Positions 48,942 through 57,000 of a DNA stretch of 64,000 bases are shown piece after piece (the first letter of the stretch is position 1; every line of letters starts with the position of its first letter). A model generated the notes under the pieces. The model made no database searches. It saw only the letters and a program-made list of their open reading frames with translations, and had not been told where the DNA came from. The DNA is from Pseudoponticoccus marisrubri (GTDB lineage: Bacteria > Pseudomonadota > Alphaproteobacteria > Rhodobacterales > Rhodobacteraceae), in NCBI RefSeq assembly GCF_001482405.1, contig NZ_LPXO01000010.1, positions 1 through 64,000 on the forward strand, read 5' to 3'. The translations under genes and the position numbers were made by a program.

Positions 48942-50297
48942 TCAACGTGAATCGAGGAAACGGCCGAAATGTCTCATCTCCCGGCCCATTGGCCACAGCG
49001 TGGTGGTCCCGCCCGGCCCGACCCCCAGCGCATCGCAGGCTACCATGGTTTCCCCCTGCCACAAAGCCGGCAGGCTGCGCGCCACGGCGAAGGGCGGCGC
49101 ACCCGTGGGCCGCTCGGCCACCTGCTGCCAGCCGCCCGGACCCAGCGCGCGGATCTCGCCACCCGTGCCCGCGGCGGACAGGCGCCAGCGCCCGTCCCAC
49201 AGGACGTCCGCCCCCTGCGGCACGACCATCCCCTGCACGGCGCTGTATTCACGGAACACATGACAGGCGCTGCGCTCCATGCGGATCTCGCAGCCCGACA
49301 GCGTGCCGCCGCCGCCGCCCAGCACCCGGTCCAGCAGCGCCTCCAGAGGCGCGGCGCGCGGGCGGTACACCGCCCCTGAGACCCATTGCAATGCGGCGGC
49401 CAGCAGCCGCAGCTGCGTGTCGCGCTCCACCCGCTCGAACCCGTCGCGCTCGAACAGAAGGTCACCCGTCGGCGCGGCACCGGCGCGCCCCTCGCGCCCA
49501 ATCTCCTGCCAGACCGACGCGGCCCGCGCGCCCAGCGCCACCCGTGCCCGCGCCATGCGCGCCGCCGTGCCCGCCAGCCGGTCGACCCCCAGCCCCTCGT
49601 CCTCCAGTCCCCGCAGCAGCCGCCGCATCCGCGCCCGGTCGAACCGGTCATCCGCGTTGCTCGGATCCTCCACCCAGCGCCCCTTGAGCGTGCGCAGGTA
49701 GTGGCGCAGCTCGGCGCGCCCCATCTCCAGGCACGGCCGGATCAGCCGCGCCGGACCCGACCCCTCCGGCGGCGGCGCAGTCCAGCAGACATCGCGTGCC
49801 GGGGGCGCCGCCCCGTCCGACACCGGCATCTCGACCGACGCCGCCATGGTCGACAGCCCCTCGACACCCGAGCCGCGCGCCAACCGCATCAGGAAGGTCT
49901 CGGCCACGTCATCGCGGGTATGGGCAAACAGCACATGGGCCAACCCGCGGCGCCAATGCCCGATCAGCGACAGCCGCGCGCGCCGTGCCGCATCCATCAG
50001 GTTGCCCTGCCCGTCCCAGTGCCAGCGCAAGGTGGCATGAGGCCAACCAAGCGCCGCGCATTCCGCGGCCACCAGCGCCGCCTCCTCCGCACTGGCGGCG
50101 CGCAGCCCGTGATCCACCGTCACCACCCAGAGCCGCACGCCCCAGGCATGCGCCCAGTTATGCGCCAGGGTCAGCATCGCCATGCTATCGCCGCCGCCGG
50201 ACACGGCCAGCGCGATGTCCGCGGGGAAATCCGGCCCCAGCAACTGGCCCATCGCTTCGGCAAAGCGCTGGTCGAGGCTGCCGCCCGTCTCTTTCAT
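48942..50297 (-). CDS. tilS: tRNA(Ile)-lysidine synthase
   Basis: A 451-residue enzyme that converts C34 of tRNA-Ile to lysidine, allowing AUA reading. The PP-loop motif is ALAVSGGGDSMAMLTLAH; further marks are VVTVDHGLRAASAEEAALVA, FAHTRDDVAETFLMRLARGSG and IRPCLEMGRAELRHYL with the domain after it. The ATG at 50297 (MKETGGSLDQRF) is formed by the end of an interspersed repeat (50290-50348, minus strand), so its first codons come from the repeat; an ATG at 50252 would be the next choice. Neighbours are cpoB upstream and ftsH downstream, the common alphaproteobacterial order. Confidence 0.93.
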   Translation of the reverse strand: MKETGGSLDQRFAEAMGQLLGPDFPADIALAVSGGGDSMAMLTLAHNWAHAWGVRLWVVTVDHGLRAASAEEAALVAAECAALGWPHATLRWHWDGQGNLMDAARRARLSLIGHWRRGLAHVLFAHTRDDVAETFLMRLARGSGVEGLSTMAASVEMPVSDGAAPPARDVCWTAPPPEGSGPARLIRPCLEMGRAELRHYLRTLKGRWVEDPSNADDRFDRARMRRLLRGLEDEGLGVDRLAGTAARMARARVALGARAASVWQEIGREGRAGAAPTGDLLFERDGFERVERDTQLRLLAAALQWVSGAVYRPRAAPLEALLDRVLGGGGGTLSGCEIRMERSACHVFREYSAVQGMVVPQGADVLWDGRWRLSAAGTGGEIRALGPGGWQQVAERPTGAPPFAVARSLPALWQGETMVACDALGVGPGGTTTLWPMGREMRHFGRFLDSR

Positions 50298-50348
50298 CTT
50301 TCCGAAAATACTCCGGGGGAGTCCCGCAGGGACGGGGGCAGCGCCCCC
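50290..50348 (-). repeat. copy of interspersed repeat family 1 overlapping the tilS start
   Basis: On the minus strand: GGGGGCGCTGCCCCC hairpin, CCCTGCGGGACTCCCC, GGAGTATTTTCGGAAAG, then ATGAAAGA, which is the tilS start. It lies between cpoB and tilS. Confidence 0.8.
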
Positions 50349-50409
50349 ATCAACCTTGCCGCAAGCGCGCCGGCCCGGTCACAGGGGCAGACCACCCCCG
50401 GGTCCGGGG

Positions 50410-51234
50410 TCATTCGCAGCCCAGCGCCTGCCAGCTCGACCGCGCGCGCGCCACGTAATCGCTGTCGGGATAGCGCGCGCCCACCTCGCCCAGCGCCACG
50501 CAGGCTTCGGTGACCGAGCCCAGCGCGCCCAGCATCTCGCCCAGCCGCCACAAGGCTTCCGGCGCGACCCGCGCGTCGGGGAAGTTGGAATAGGCATCGA
50601 GATAGCGCCGCGCCGCCTCGCGCGTGTCCTCCAGACCCTCCAGCGCACGGCCCTCGCCAACCAGCGCGGCGGGCTCCAGCGGGCCCATCGGGTAGCTTTC
50701 GCGGAACTGCGCGAAAAGCTGCGCCGCCCCCTGGTAGTCGCCCAGCTCCAGCGCGTCCTGCGCGGCGCGGAAATCGGCCTCCTCGCTGACCGCCAGCTCG
50801 CCCTCGACCGGAAGCGCGTCGGTCGAGGCCTGCGGCGCCGGGGCGGCCGGGGCCGGGGCGGGCACCGCATCACCGCCCAGCGGCGGCGCGCTGCCCAGCT
50901 CGGCAATGTCGCACTCGGCCTCCAGCTCGCAAAGGCGGAAGGTCAGGTCGCCGATCCGGTTCGTGCCATCCTCGACCACCCGGCCGATGCGGTATTCCAG
51001 CTCCTCGGTCTTGGCGGTGATGCGCTGCAGCTCGGATTCGATCACGTTGATGCGGTCCAGCGTGCTGCCGCCCACCGCGACCTCGCTGGCGCCGGTCGTG
51101 TTCAGCTCCTGCTTGAGCTTGCGCAGCTCGACGCTCAGCACCGACAGGTCCTGCCGGATATCGGCCAGCGTCTCGACATCCTGCGCCTGCGCGGCACTGC
51201 CGAGCATCAGGACAAGGGCGAGGAGGATGCGCAT
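50410..51234 (-). CDS. cpoB: Tol-Pal system coordinator CpoB (YbgF)
   Basis: A 274-residue periplasmic protein that links the Tol-Pal machine with peptidoglycan synthesis during division. Signal peptide MRILLALVLMLGSAAQAQ, then a coiled-coil region (residues 22-105, heptads in LSVLSVELRKLKQELN and NVIESELQRITAKTEELEYR) for trimerisation, a Pro/Ala spacer, and TPR repeats from residue 150 (AAQDALELGDYQGAAQLFAQ, YLDAYSNFPDARVAPEALW). It follows pal with 3 bases between the genes. Confidence 0.92.
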   Translation of the reverse strand: MRILLALVLMLGSAAQAQDVETLADIRQDLSVLSVELRKLKQELNTTGASEVAVGGSTLDRINVIESELQRITAKTEELEYRIGRVVEDGTNRIGDLTFRLCELEAECDIAELGSAPPLGGDAVPAPAPAAPAPQASTDALPVEGELAVSEEADFRAAQDALELGDYQGAAQLFAQFRESYPMGPLEPAALVGEGRALEGLEDTREAARRYLDAYSNFPDARVAPEALWRLGEMLGALGSVTEACVALGEVGARYPDSDYVARARSSWQALGCE

Positions 51235-51237
51235 GGC

Positions 51238-51759
51238 CTACCCCGTCAGCCCGCCGGCCGCGATCACGGTGACCGCGCGGCGGTTCTTGGCATAGCAGGC
51301 CTCTTCCGAGCAGATCTCGACCGGGCGTTCCTTGCCGTAGCTGACGAATTTCAGCCGTGCCGGCGACACGCCCTTCGAGGTCAGGTACTCCATCACCGCG
51401 TTGGCGCGGCGCGCGCCCAGCGCGATGTTGTATTCACGGGTGCCCTGCTCGTCGGCATGGCCCTCGATCACCGCCATGTAATCGGTATTGGTCAGCAGCC
51501 ATTGCGCCTGCCCGTCCAGCACCTGCCGGGCCTCGGGGCTCAGCGTCGACTGGTCGACGGCAAAGAGCACGCGGTCGCCCACGCGCTGCTGGAAGAAGGC
51601 GGTCGAGGTCGGGTCGTCGACGCTGCCCGGGATCGGGCCGGTCGCCGGGGCGGCGGTGCCGCGCGACAGGGCCGGGTCATCCTCGAACCGGTTGGCATTG
51701 GTGCAGGCGGATGCGGCCAGCGCGCCGACCAGAAGAAGGGCCTTGGTGAAATGCGACAT
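51238..51759 (-). CDS. pal: peptidoglycan-associated lipoprotein
   Basis: A 173-residue outer-membrane lipoprotein that binds peptidoglycan. Lipobox LVGALAASAC (Cys near residue 18). The OmpA-like domain spans residues 60-170 with RVLFAVDQSTLSPEARQVLD, VIEGHADEQGTREYNIALGA (peptidoglycan-binding Asp/Arg motif) and SYGKERPVEICSEEACYAKN. The start at 51759 gives the correct signal peptide. Two cysteines near residue 150 are frequent in this group. Confidence 0.95.
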   Translation of the reverse strand: MSHFTKALLLVGALAASACTNANRFEDDPALSRGTAAPATGPIPGSVDDPTSTAFFQQRVGDRVLFAVDQSTLSPEARQVLDGQAQWLLTNTDYMAVIEGHADEQGTREYNIALGARRANAVMEYLTSKGVSPARLKFVSYGKERPVEICSEEACYAKNRRAVTVIAAGGLTG

Positions 51760-51815
51760 TGTCTGTGTTCCTGTCCCTGGCGGCCGGGCCATCGCGCCCG
51801 CCGCGCGTTGTCGAA

Positions 51816-53138
51816 TTACTGAAGCGGTCCCCAGCTGGGATCCGAGGCGCCGGCCGGCGTGCGCACGCGCTGCAGGTTGCGCCCCGAGATGTCGACCGAG
51901 TAGAGCGCCGAGGCCCCCTGCGCGCCCTGCGTCTCGCGCGCGAACATGATGACGCGGCCGTTCGGCGCCCAGGTCGGCCCCTCGTCGAGGAAGGAGGCGG
52001 TCAGCAGCCGCTCCTCGCTGCCATCGGTGCGCATCACGCCGATATGGAACCGGCCCGCATTCTGCTTGGTGAAGGCGATCATGTCGCCGCGCGGCGACCA
52101 GACCGGCGTGCCATAGCGCCCCTGCCCGAAAGAGATGCGCCGCGCCTCGCCGCCCATGGCCGGCATGATATAAAGCTGCTGCGTGCCCGAGCGGTCGCTT
52201 TCGAAGACGATCTGCGACCCGTCGGGCGAGAAGCTGGGCGCGGTCTCGATCGCCGGCGTCGAGGTCAGCCGCCGCGTCGCGCCCGAGGCGACATCCATGG
52301 CGTAGATGTCGGTGTTGGAGCCTTGGCTCAGCGAATAGACCACCATCCGCCCGTCGGGCGAGAAGCGCGGCGCAAAGCTCATCTGGCCGTCGCCAGCCTG
52401 CAGGATGCGGCTCTGGACGTCGCCCACGCTCAGCACGTGGATGCGCGGAAAGCCGGTCTGGTAGCTGGTATAGAGCACCCGGTCGCCCGAGGGCGAAAAG
52501 CGCGGCGCCAGCACGATGGCCCCCCCGTCGGTCAGGTACTGGATGTTGGCGCCGTCGTAATCCATGATCGCCAGCCGCTTGACGCGTTCTCCCTTGGGCC
52601 CGGTCTCCGAGACGAAGGCGACGCGGCTGTCGAAATAGGGATCCTCGCCGGTCAGCCGGGAATAGACCTGGTCGGCCACCTTGTGGGCCAGCCGGCGCCA
52701 GCCCTCGGCGGGGGCGGCGAACTGCATGCCCTGGCCCAGCTCCTGCCCGGCAAAGACATCCCAGGCGCGGAACTTGACCACGACACGCCCCGCGCCATCG
52801 GCGCTGACCGAGCCGGTGATCAGCGCCTGCGCGTTGATCGCCTTCCAGTCGGCGAACTGCACCGGCGCGCCAAAGCTGGTGACCTGCGCGATATGCGCCT
52901 CGCGCGGGATCTCGCGGAACAGGCCCGTACCGGTCAGGTCATCGGCCACCACGCGGCTGATCTGGTCGGCATATTGCTGCGCCTCGGGCGTCTCGGCCAC
53001 GAAACTGGGCACCGCGTAGGGCATGGGTTCGACCACACCCTCGGTGATCTCGATCCGCAGCGGCTCTTGCGCCTGTACCGCGGCAGGAAGAAACGCCAGC
53101 CCGAGGGCCAGCGAAAGGGAGGCGAGAAACGCTTTCAT
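51816..53138 (-). CDS. tolB: Tol-Pal system protein TolB
   Basis: A 440-residue periplasmic beta-propeller that binds Pal and TolA. Signal peptide [15 protein letters not shown]-terminal domain (residues 25-160); then propeller repeats with WD40-like (S/T)PDG motifs: [56 protein letters not shown] and [14 protein letters not shown]. It is followed by pal, 56 bases on. The 139 bases between it and the upstream TolA-like gene show no gene. Confidence 0.95.
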   Translation of the reverse strand: MKAFLASLSLALGLAFLPAAVQAQEPLRIEITEGVVEPMPYAVPSFVAETPEAQQYADQISRVVADDLTGTGLFREIPREAHIAQVTSFGAPVQFADWKAINAQALITGSVSADGAGRVVVKFRAWDVFAGQELGQGMQFAAPAEGWRRLAHKVADQVYSRLTGEDPYFDSRVAFVSETGPKGERVKRLAIMDYDGANIQYLTDGGAIVLAPRFSPSGDRVLYTSYQTGFPRIHVLSVGDVQSRILQAGDGQMSFAPRFSPDGRMVVYSLSQGSNTDIYAMDVASGATRRLTSTPAIETAPSFSPDGSQIVFESDRSGTQQLYIMPAMGGEARRISFGQGRYGTPVWSPRGDMIAFTKQNAGRFHIGVMRTDGSEERLLTASFLDEGPTWAPNGRVIMFARETQGAQGASALYSVDISGRNLQRVRTPAGASDPSWGPLQ

Positions 53139-53277
53139 TTCCGGTTCCTCCTTCGGGAACTGCTCGACACCGTCAACCGGCAGGTCTGCGCCCGCCCTGC
53201 CCCACCATACCGGTGTTTACGATCTGGCAAAATAGCGTTTAACCGATGATCCGGCGGGGAATTGCCGAAAACCGGGC

Positions 53278-53718
53278 TCATTTTGCCGGTTTCGCGGGGG
53301 AAAAGCACAGTTCGACGCGCCGCCACTCGGCATAGCGCTCGCGCGGGAGGGGGTAGCCGCTGCTGCCCTGGCAGCGCAGCACCGCGCGCCGGGCAGCGCC
53401 GAAGGCCCGGCGGATCGCCCCGGGATCGCCGCCCGAGGCATGGCGCAGGGTCAGGCTGTCGGGCTTGACCCGCCCGTCGGGCGTCAGCGCAAAGCCCAGC
53501 GTCAGCGACACGCGCGCCGCCCGGTCGGCCGGATCGAGAACCCAGCACCGCTGTACGGCAGCGGCGAACTGCGCCGCATAGTCCGACCCCGCTCCGCCGC
53601 TGTCGCTGGTGCAGTCGGGGGCGGCATAGATCACCGGCTCGGGCCGCGTCTCGGCAGCCCCTGCATCGACGGCCAGGACACAGAGGCCCAGCGCAAGGAC
53701 AGGCAGCCAGCGGGTCAT
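53278..53718 (-). CDS. secreted free-standing TolA C-terminal-domain paralogue
   Basis: A 146-residue protein with a signal peptide ([21 protein letters not shown], then AE) followed directly by a domain homologous to the C-terminal domain of the adjacent TolA: both share AVQ-x-CW, GFAL-x-x-[16 protein letters not shown]-x-LP and WR-x-VE in order and spacing. It has no membrane anchor and no linker, so it should be soluble in the periplasm. Its ATG overlaps the tolA stop codon (ATGA), so it is made with TolA. It could compete with or help TolA in binding TolB or Pal; this is inference. Confidence 0.8.
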   Translation of the reverse strand: MTRWLPVLALGLCVLAVDAGAAETRPEPVIYAAPDCTSDSGGAGSDYAAQFAAAVQRCWVLDPADRAARVSLTLGFALTPDGRVKPDSLTLRHASGGDPGAIRRAFGAARRAVLRCQGSSGYPLPRERYAEWRRVELCFSPAKPAK

Positions 53719-54926
53719 CTCAGGCGCATGTCCTCGGGGTTGAAGACCATCTCGACCTCGCGCCAGGTCTCGTACTTGTCGGCCGGCAGGTCGTAGCCAT
53801 TCGGCAACTGGCAGCGCAGCACGGCGCGGCGTGCCGCCTGGAACGCCGTCTCGGCCGCCGCGCCCGAGCCGCCATCCGCCTCGATCAGGCGGACATTGCC
53901 CTGCACGCGGCCGTCGCGATCCAGCGCAAAGCCGACGGTCACGGTCACGTTCGCCGCCTGGGATCCGACATCGACCCGCCAGCAGGACTGCACCGCCAAC
54001 CGGAAGGCGTCCTGTTCGCCCCGCGACAGCGGCGGACCGGTCCCGGCCGGGCCGGTGCCGCCCGAAAGCGCCTCGCTCAGCGCCGCGTTCAGCGCGTCAT
54101 CGAGTGGCGAGCCGCTTGCGGCAGTGTCGGAGGGCTCTGCCGGCGCCGCATCGGCGGTGTCGGACGGGGTGGCGTCCGGCTCGGGCGCGGCGGCGGTCAA
54201 GGTTTCGGGCCGGGCGCGGGGGCGCACGGAGCTCGACGGCGCCCGCGCGGCCGGCGCATCGGCGGCCGGCTCGTCGGCCTCGGTCACGATGCGGGTCGCG
54301 GTCTCGGGCGGGGCGGTTTCCTCCTGCGCCTCTTCGGCCACGTCAGGGCTGTCGGCATCGGGCGTGGCGGCGCGCTGGGTCTCTTCGGCCTCGACGGCCT
54401 CGGGATTGGGCGGCGCGACCGGATCGGGCGCGACGCGCGGCGCCGGCCGGGGCACCGGGCGCAACGAGGTCTGCGGCGCAAGGCTGCGCGGCGCCGGTTC
54501 GGGCACCAACTGCGTCGGCGCGTCGGGCTGCTGCGCGGGATCCGGCTCGGGCGCGGGCTGCGGCTGCGGCTCTGGTTCCGGCTGAGGTTCTGGCTCGGGC
54601 TGCGGTTCAGGCTGCGGCTCTGGTTCCGGCTCGGGCTGCGGCTCCGGTTCGGGCTCCGGCTCCGGTTCGGGCTGCGGCTCCGGTTCGGGGGCCGGCTGTG
54701 GCGCCGGGGCGGCGTCGGGTTCGGGGCCCGGGGCCGGGCTGGGCTCGGGCGCCGGGGCGTCCTCGTCCGCAACCCCGGCAGAGAGCGCGGCGAACTCGTC
54801 CTCGGAGAGCACCGTCACGTCGGCCACCTGCACGCTGGGCGGATCGTCGCTGAACACGCCGCCGAACATGACATACAGGATCAGAAGGGCGTGCGCCCCA
54901 CCCGATATATAGAACCCGTGCGACAT
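53715..54926 (-). CDS. tolA: TolA envelope-spanning protein with Pro-Glu linker
   Basis: A 403-residue TolA: a short cytoplasmic end and one N-terminal membrane helix ([19 protein letters not shown] with the SHGF/SHLLH-like motif), an extended periplasmic linker, and a C-terminal domain (residues 300-403, [37 protein letters not shown]). The linker is not the long Ala/Lys/Glu helix of E. coli TolA. It is a Pro-Glu/Pro-Gln repeat (residues 58-133) followed by Pro/Ala-rich sequence, more like TonB. It lies 9 bases after tolR. Confidence 0.9.
   Translation of the reverse strand: MSHGFYISGGAHALLILYVMFGGVFSDDPPSVQVADVTVLSEDEFAALSAGVADEDAPAPEPSPAPGPEPDAAPAPQPAPEPEPQPEPEPEPEPEPQPEPEPEPQPEPQPEPEPQPEPEPQPQPAPEPDPAQQPDAPTQLVPEPAPRSLAPQTSLRPVPRPAPRVAPDPVAPPNPEAVEAEETQRAATPDADSPDVAEEAQEETAPPETATRIVTEADEPAADAPAARAPSSSVRPRARPETLTAAAPEPDATPSDTADAAPAEPSDTAASGSPLDDALNAALSEALSGGTGPAGTGPPLSRGEQDAFRLAVQSCWRVDVGSQAANVTVTVGFALDRDGRVQGNVRLIEADGGSGAAAETAFQAARRAVLRCQLPNGYDLPADKYETWREVEMVFNPEDMRLR
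54530..54755 (-). repeat. Pro-Glu/Pro-Gln coding repeat in tolA
   Basis: Short tandem units encoding PEPEPQ and PEPQPEP. The DNA is built from CGGTTCGGGCT-like and CGGCTCCGG-like hexamer variants, a region prone to length change by slippage. Confidence 0.8.
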
Positions 54927-54935
54927 CGCCCGGCC

Positions 54936-55415
54936 TCAGGGATCGCGGCCGTCGAGCGCCGGGCCACCGGTTTCGGTCACCAGTCCGATCGAGGAGAACC
55001 CGCCCGCGTTCAGCGCGCCCATGATCTCGGCCACCTGCCGGTAGGGCACGTTGCCGTCGGCCCGCAGATAGACCCGGTCATCCGCACGCTCGGCCGCGAT
55101 GGCGCGCAGCCGCGGCACGAGATCCTCGCGCGCGATCTCGGTCGACATGATCGCCACCGACCCGTCGGCGGCGACAGTGACCGCCAGCGGCTCCTCGGTG
55201 TCCGAGGGCAGCGTCTGCGCGGCGGTCTTGGGCAGTTCGACCGGGACGCCCACGGTCAGCAGCGGTGCCGCCACCATGAAGATGATCAACAGCACCATCA
55301 TCACGTCCACGAAGGGCGTGACGTTGATCTCGGCCATGGGCTGGCTGCGGGCGCGGCGGCCGCGCCGCCTGCGGCCCCCGCCGCCGCCTCCGGAACTGGT
55401 GACACCCGCGCCCAT
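54936..55415 (-). CDS. tolR: Tol-Pal system protein TolR
   Basis: A 159-residue ExbD/TolR family protein. After a Gly/Arg-rich cytoplasmic start it has the motif [20 protein letters not shown], whose Asp is the proton-carrying residue of the single helix, and a periplasmic domain ([39 protein letters not shown]). With TolQ it forms the proton-driven motor for TolA. Separated from tolQ by 3 bases. Confidence 0.95.
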   Translation of the reverse strand: MGAGVTSSGGGGGGRRRRGRRARSQPMAEINVTPFVDVMMVLLIIFMVAAPLLTVGVPVELPKTAAQTLPSDTEEPLAVTVAADGSVAIMSTEIAREDLVPRLRAIAAERADDRVYLRADGNVPYRQVAEIMGALNAGGFSSIGLVTETGGPALDGRDP

Positions 55416-55418
55416 GGC

Positions 55419-56111
55419 TCAGGAATCCAGCTGGCGCGAGAGGATGGTCGAGAACTCGTCGGCAAAGGCCTCGTAGCCGCCGATGATCCGGTCGCTGTCG
55501 GCCGAGAACTTGTTGTAGAAGATCACCGCCGGGATCGCGGCCAGCAGGCCCAGCCCGGTGGCCAGCAGCGCCTCGGCGATGCCGGGCGCCACGACGACCA
55601 GCGAGGTGTTCTGCTGCTCGGCGATCTCGATGAAGCTGTTCATGATGCCGAAGACCGTGCCGAAGAGCCCGATGAAGGGCGTGGTCGAGCCGACCGTGGC
55701 CAGGACCGGCAGCCCGCGCTGCAGCGTGTCGGCCTCTTTCTGGATGGCCACGTCCATGCTGCGGTCGATGCGCTGCTGGGCATTGGCGATCAGCCCGCCA
55801 TCGTCTCGATGGCTGCGGCGCCATTCCAGCATGCCGGCGGCAAAGACCCGCTGCGCGCGGCCGCGCGGCTCGGGGCCCAGCTGCTCGAACAGCTCGTCCA
55901 GCGGCTCGCCCGACCAGAAGGCCTGGTCGAAGCGGCGTGCCTCGCGCCGCGCGGCGCGGTACGAGATGAATTTCTCGATGATGATGGCCCAGGCCCAGAT
56001 CGATGCCGCGATCAGCATGAGCATGACGATCTTCACCGTCAGGGTTGCGCGCAGGTAGAGCCCCCACATGGAGAAATCGATCTCCTGCGCCAGCACAAGC
56101 GTGTCTTCCAT
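55419..56111 (-). CDS. tolQ: Tol-Pal system protein TolQ
   Basis: A 230-residue ExbB/TolQ/MotA family membrane protein with three helices: residues 18-40 ([20 protein letters not shown]), and two later ones around [20 protein letters not shown] and [20 protein letters not shown], which carry the conserved Thr/Gly/Pro pattern of the motor pore. First gene of the tolQRA-(TolA-like)-tolB-pal-cpoB run. ybgC lies 132 bases upstream. Confidence 0.95.
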   Translation of the reverse strand: MEDTLVLAQEIDFSMWGLYLRATLTVKIVMLMLIAASIWAWAIIIEKFISYRAARREARRFDQAFWSGEPLDELFEQLGPEPRGRAQRVFAAGMLEWRRSHRDDGGLIANAQQRIDRSMDVAIQKEADTLQRGLPVLATVGSTTPFIGLFGTVFGIMNSFIEIAEQQNTSLVVVAPGIAEALLATGLGLLAAIPAVIFYNKFSADSDRIIGGYEAFADEFSTILSRQLDS

Positions 56112-56243
56112 GAACCTGCTCTTTTTTGTCCGGCCCGTCTCTGCAGGCCCTTTTTCATATGGTGTAGCCGATTTTCAGGGGAAAGACCATAGATCCGCGT
56201 CGGCGGCGCGGCGCCGGTCCGCGCTTTCCCGCCGGTGGCGCGC

Positions 56244-56633
56244 TCAGTGCACGTGACGGCGCAGCGCGGCCGGCAGGCGCACCGGGTGGCCCTCGGTGGT
56301 CACGCAGACGGCGGTGACCTCGGCGCGGAACACGCAATCCTCGTCGCGCATGACCTCCTGTCCCATGACCAGCCGCACGCCGGTCAGGCTGCGCACCGTG
56401 GTGCGGACTTCCAGCGCCTCGTCATATTTCGCGGGCAACAGGTAGTCGGCCTCGATCCGGCGCACGACGAAGACGATGCCGTCGCGCTCGCGCATGGCGT
56501 TCTGGTCGAGCCCCTGCGCCTTGACCCAGTCCGAGCGCGCACGCTCGATGAATTTCAGGTAGTTGGCGTGATAGACGATCCCCGCCATGTCGGTGTCTTC
56601 GTAATAGACGCGGATCGGGAAACGATGGGTCAT
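56244..56633 (-). CDS. ybgC: YbgC-type acyl-CoA thioesterase
   Basis: A 129-residue hotdog-fold thioesterase found at the head of Tol-Pal operons. Active-site motif YYEDTDMAGIVYHANYLKFIERAR, with Asp in the Y-E-D-T-D position, and IVFVVRRIEADYLLPAKYDE. The ATG at 56633 gives the standard MTHRFPIRVYYEDTD start. It hydrolyses short- or long-chain acyl-CoA, linked to phospholipid metabolism in the Tol-Pal context. Confidence 0.93.
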   Translation of the reverse strand: MTHRFPIRVYYEDTDMAGIVYHANYLKFIERARSDWVKAQGLDQNAMRERDGIVFVVRRIEADYLLPAKYDEALEVRTTVRSLTGVRLVMGQEVMRDEDCVFRAEVTAVCVTTEGHPVRLPAALRRHVH

Positions 56634-56740
56634 GGCGCTCTCCGTGCAACACGGCCGCGACCCTATGCGTACGGGGCCGGACGGGCAACCAGAGGGGCCG
56701 GCCGTGGACCTCACACCACCTCGATCACCGATGTGTCGAT

Positions 56741-56851
56741 CGCCTGCCCACCGCGTCCGGCAAGTCCGATTACCACGGGTATGCGGGCAACACGGCCACG
56801 GAGAGCTGGGACCGGTTCGACCGGGAAATGGCGCGCATCTTTCCGGGCTGA
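56741..56851 (+). pseudogene. possible 3' remnant of an unidentified gene
   Basis: A short frame reads SGKSDYHGYAGNTATESWDR then FDREMARIFPG and a stop. It looks like a real protein C-terminus but has no start or body upstream, where ybgC is encoded on the other strand. The parent family is not recognised. It may be what is left of a gene lost between ybgC and the palindrome cluster. Confidence 0.3.
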
Positions 56852-56870
56852 ACGGCCAGGTCCGGGCCGC

Positions 56871-56964
56871 AAGCCGCTTCGAAGCGGCTTGGATCAAGCG
56901 GCTTCGAAGCCGCTTTCCACGCGATTTGCAAATCGCGTCAGTCAAGACCTTTCGAAAGGTCTTG
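56871..56964. repeat. cluster of four perfect palindromes
   Basis: 56871-56890 (half-site AAGCCGCTTC), 56896-56915 (half-site AAGCGGCTTC), 56919-56938 (half-site ACGCGATTTG) and 56943-56964 (half-site CAAGACCTTTC). Each is loop-free and centred on TTCGAA or TTGCAA; spacers are 3-5 bases. They fill the gap downstream of the 57001 gene. The whole 56634-57000 stretch has no intact gene. Confidence 0.85.
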
Positions 56965-57000
56965 CCGCCCCGTGCCACGGTCCTGCCAGGCCCCGCCCGC

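Noticed and set aside
54530-54755. CRISPR-like tandem repeat
   Set aside because: Irregular hexamer-scale repeats in frame within tolA, coding a Pro-Glu linker; no spacers.
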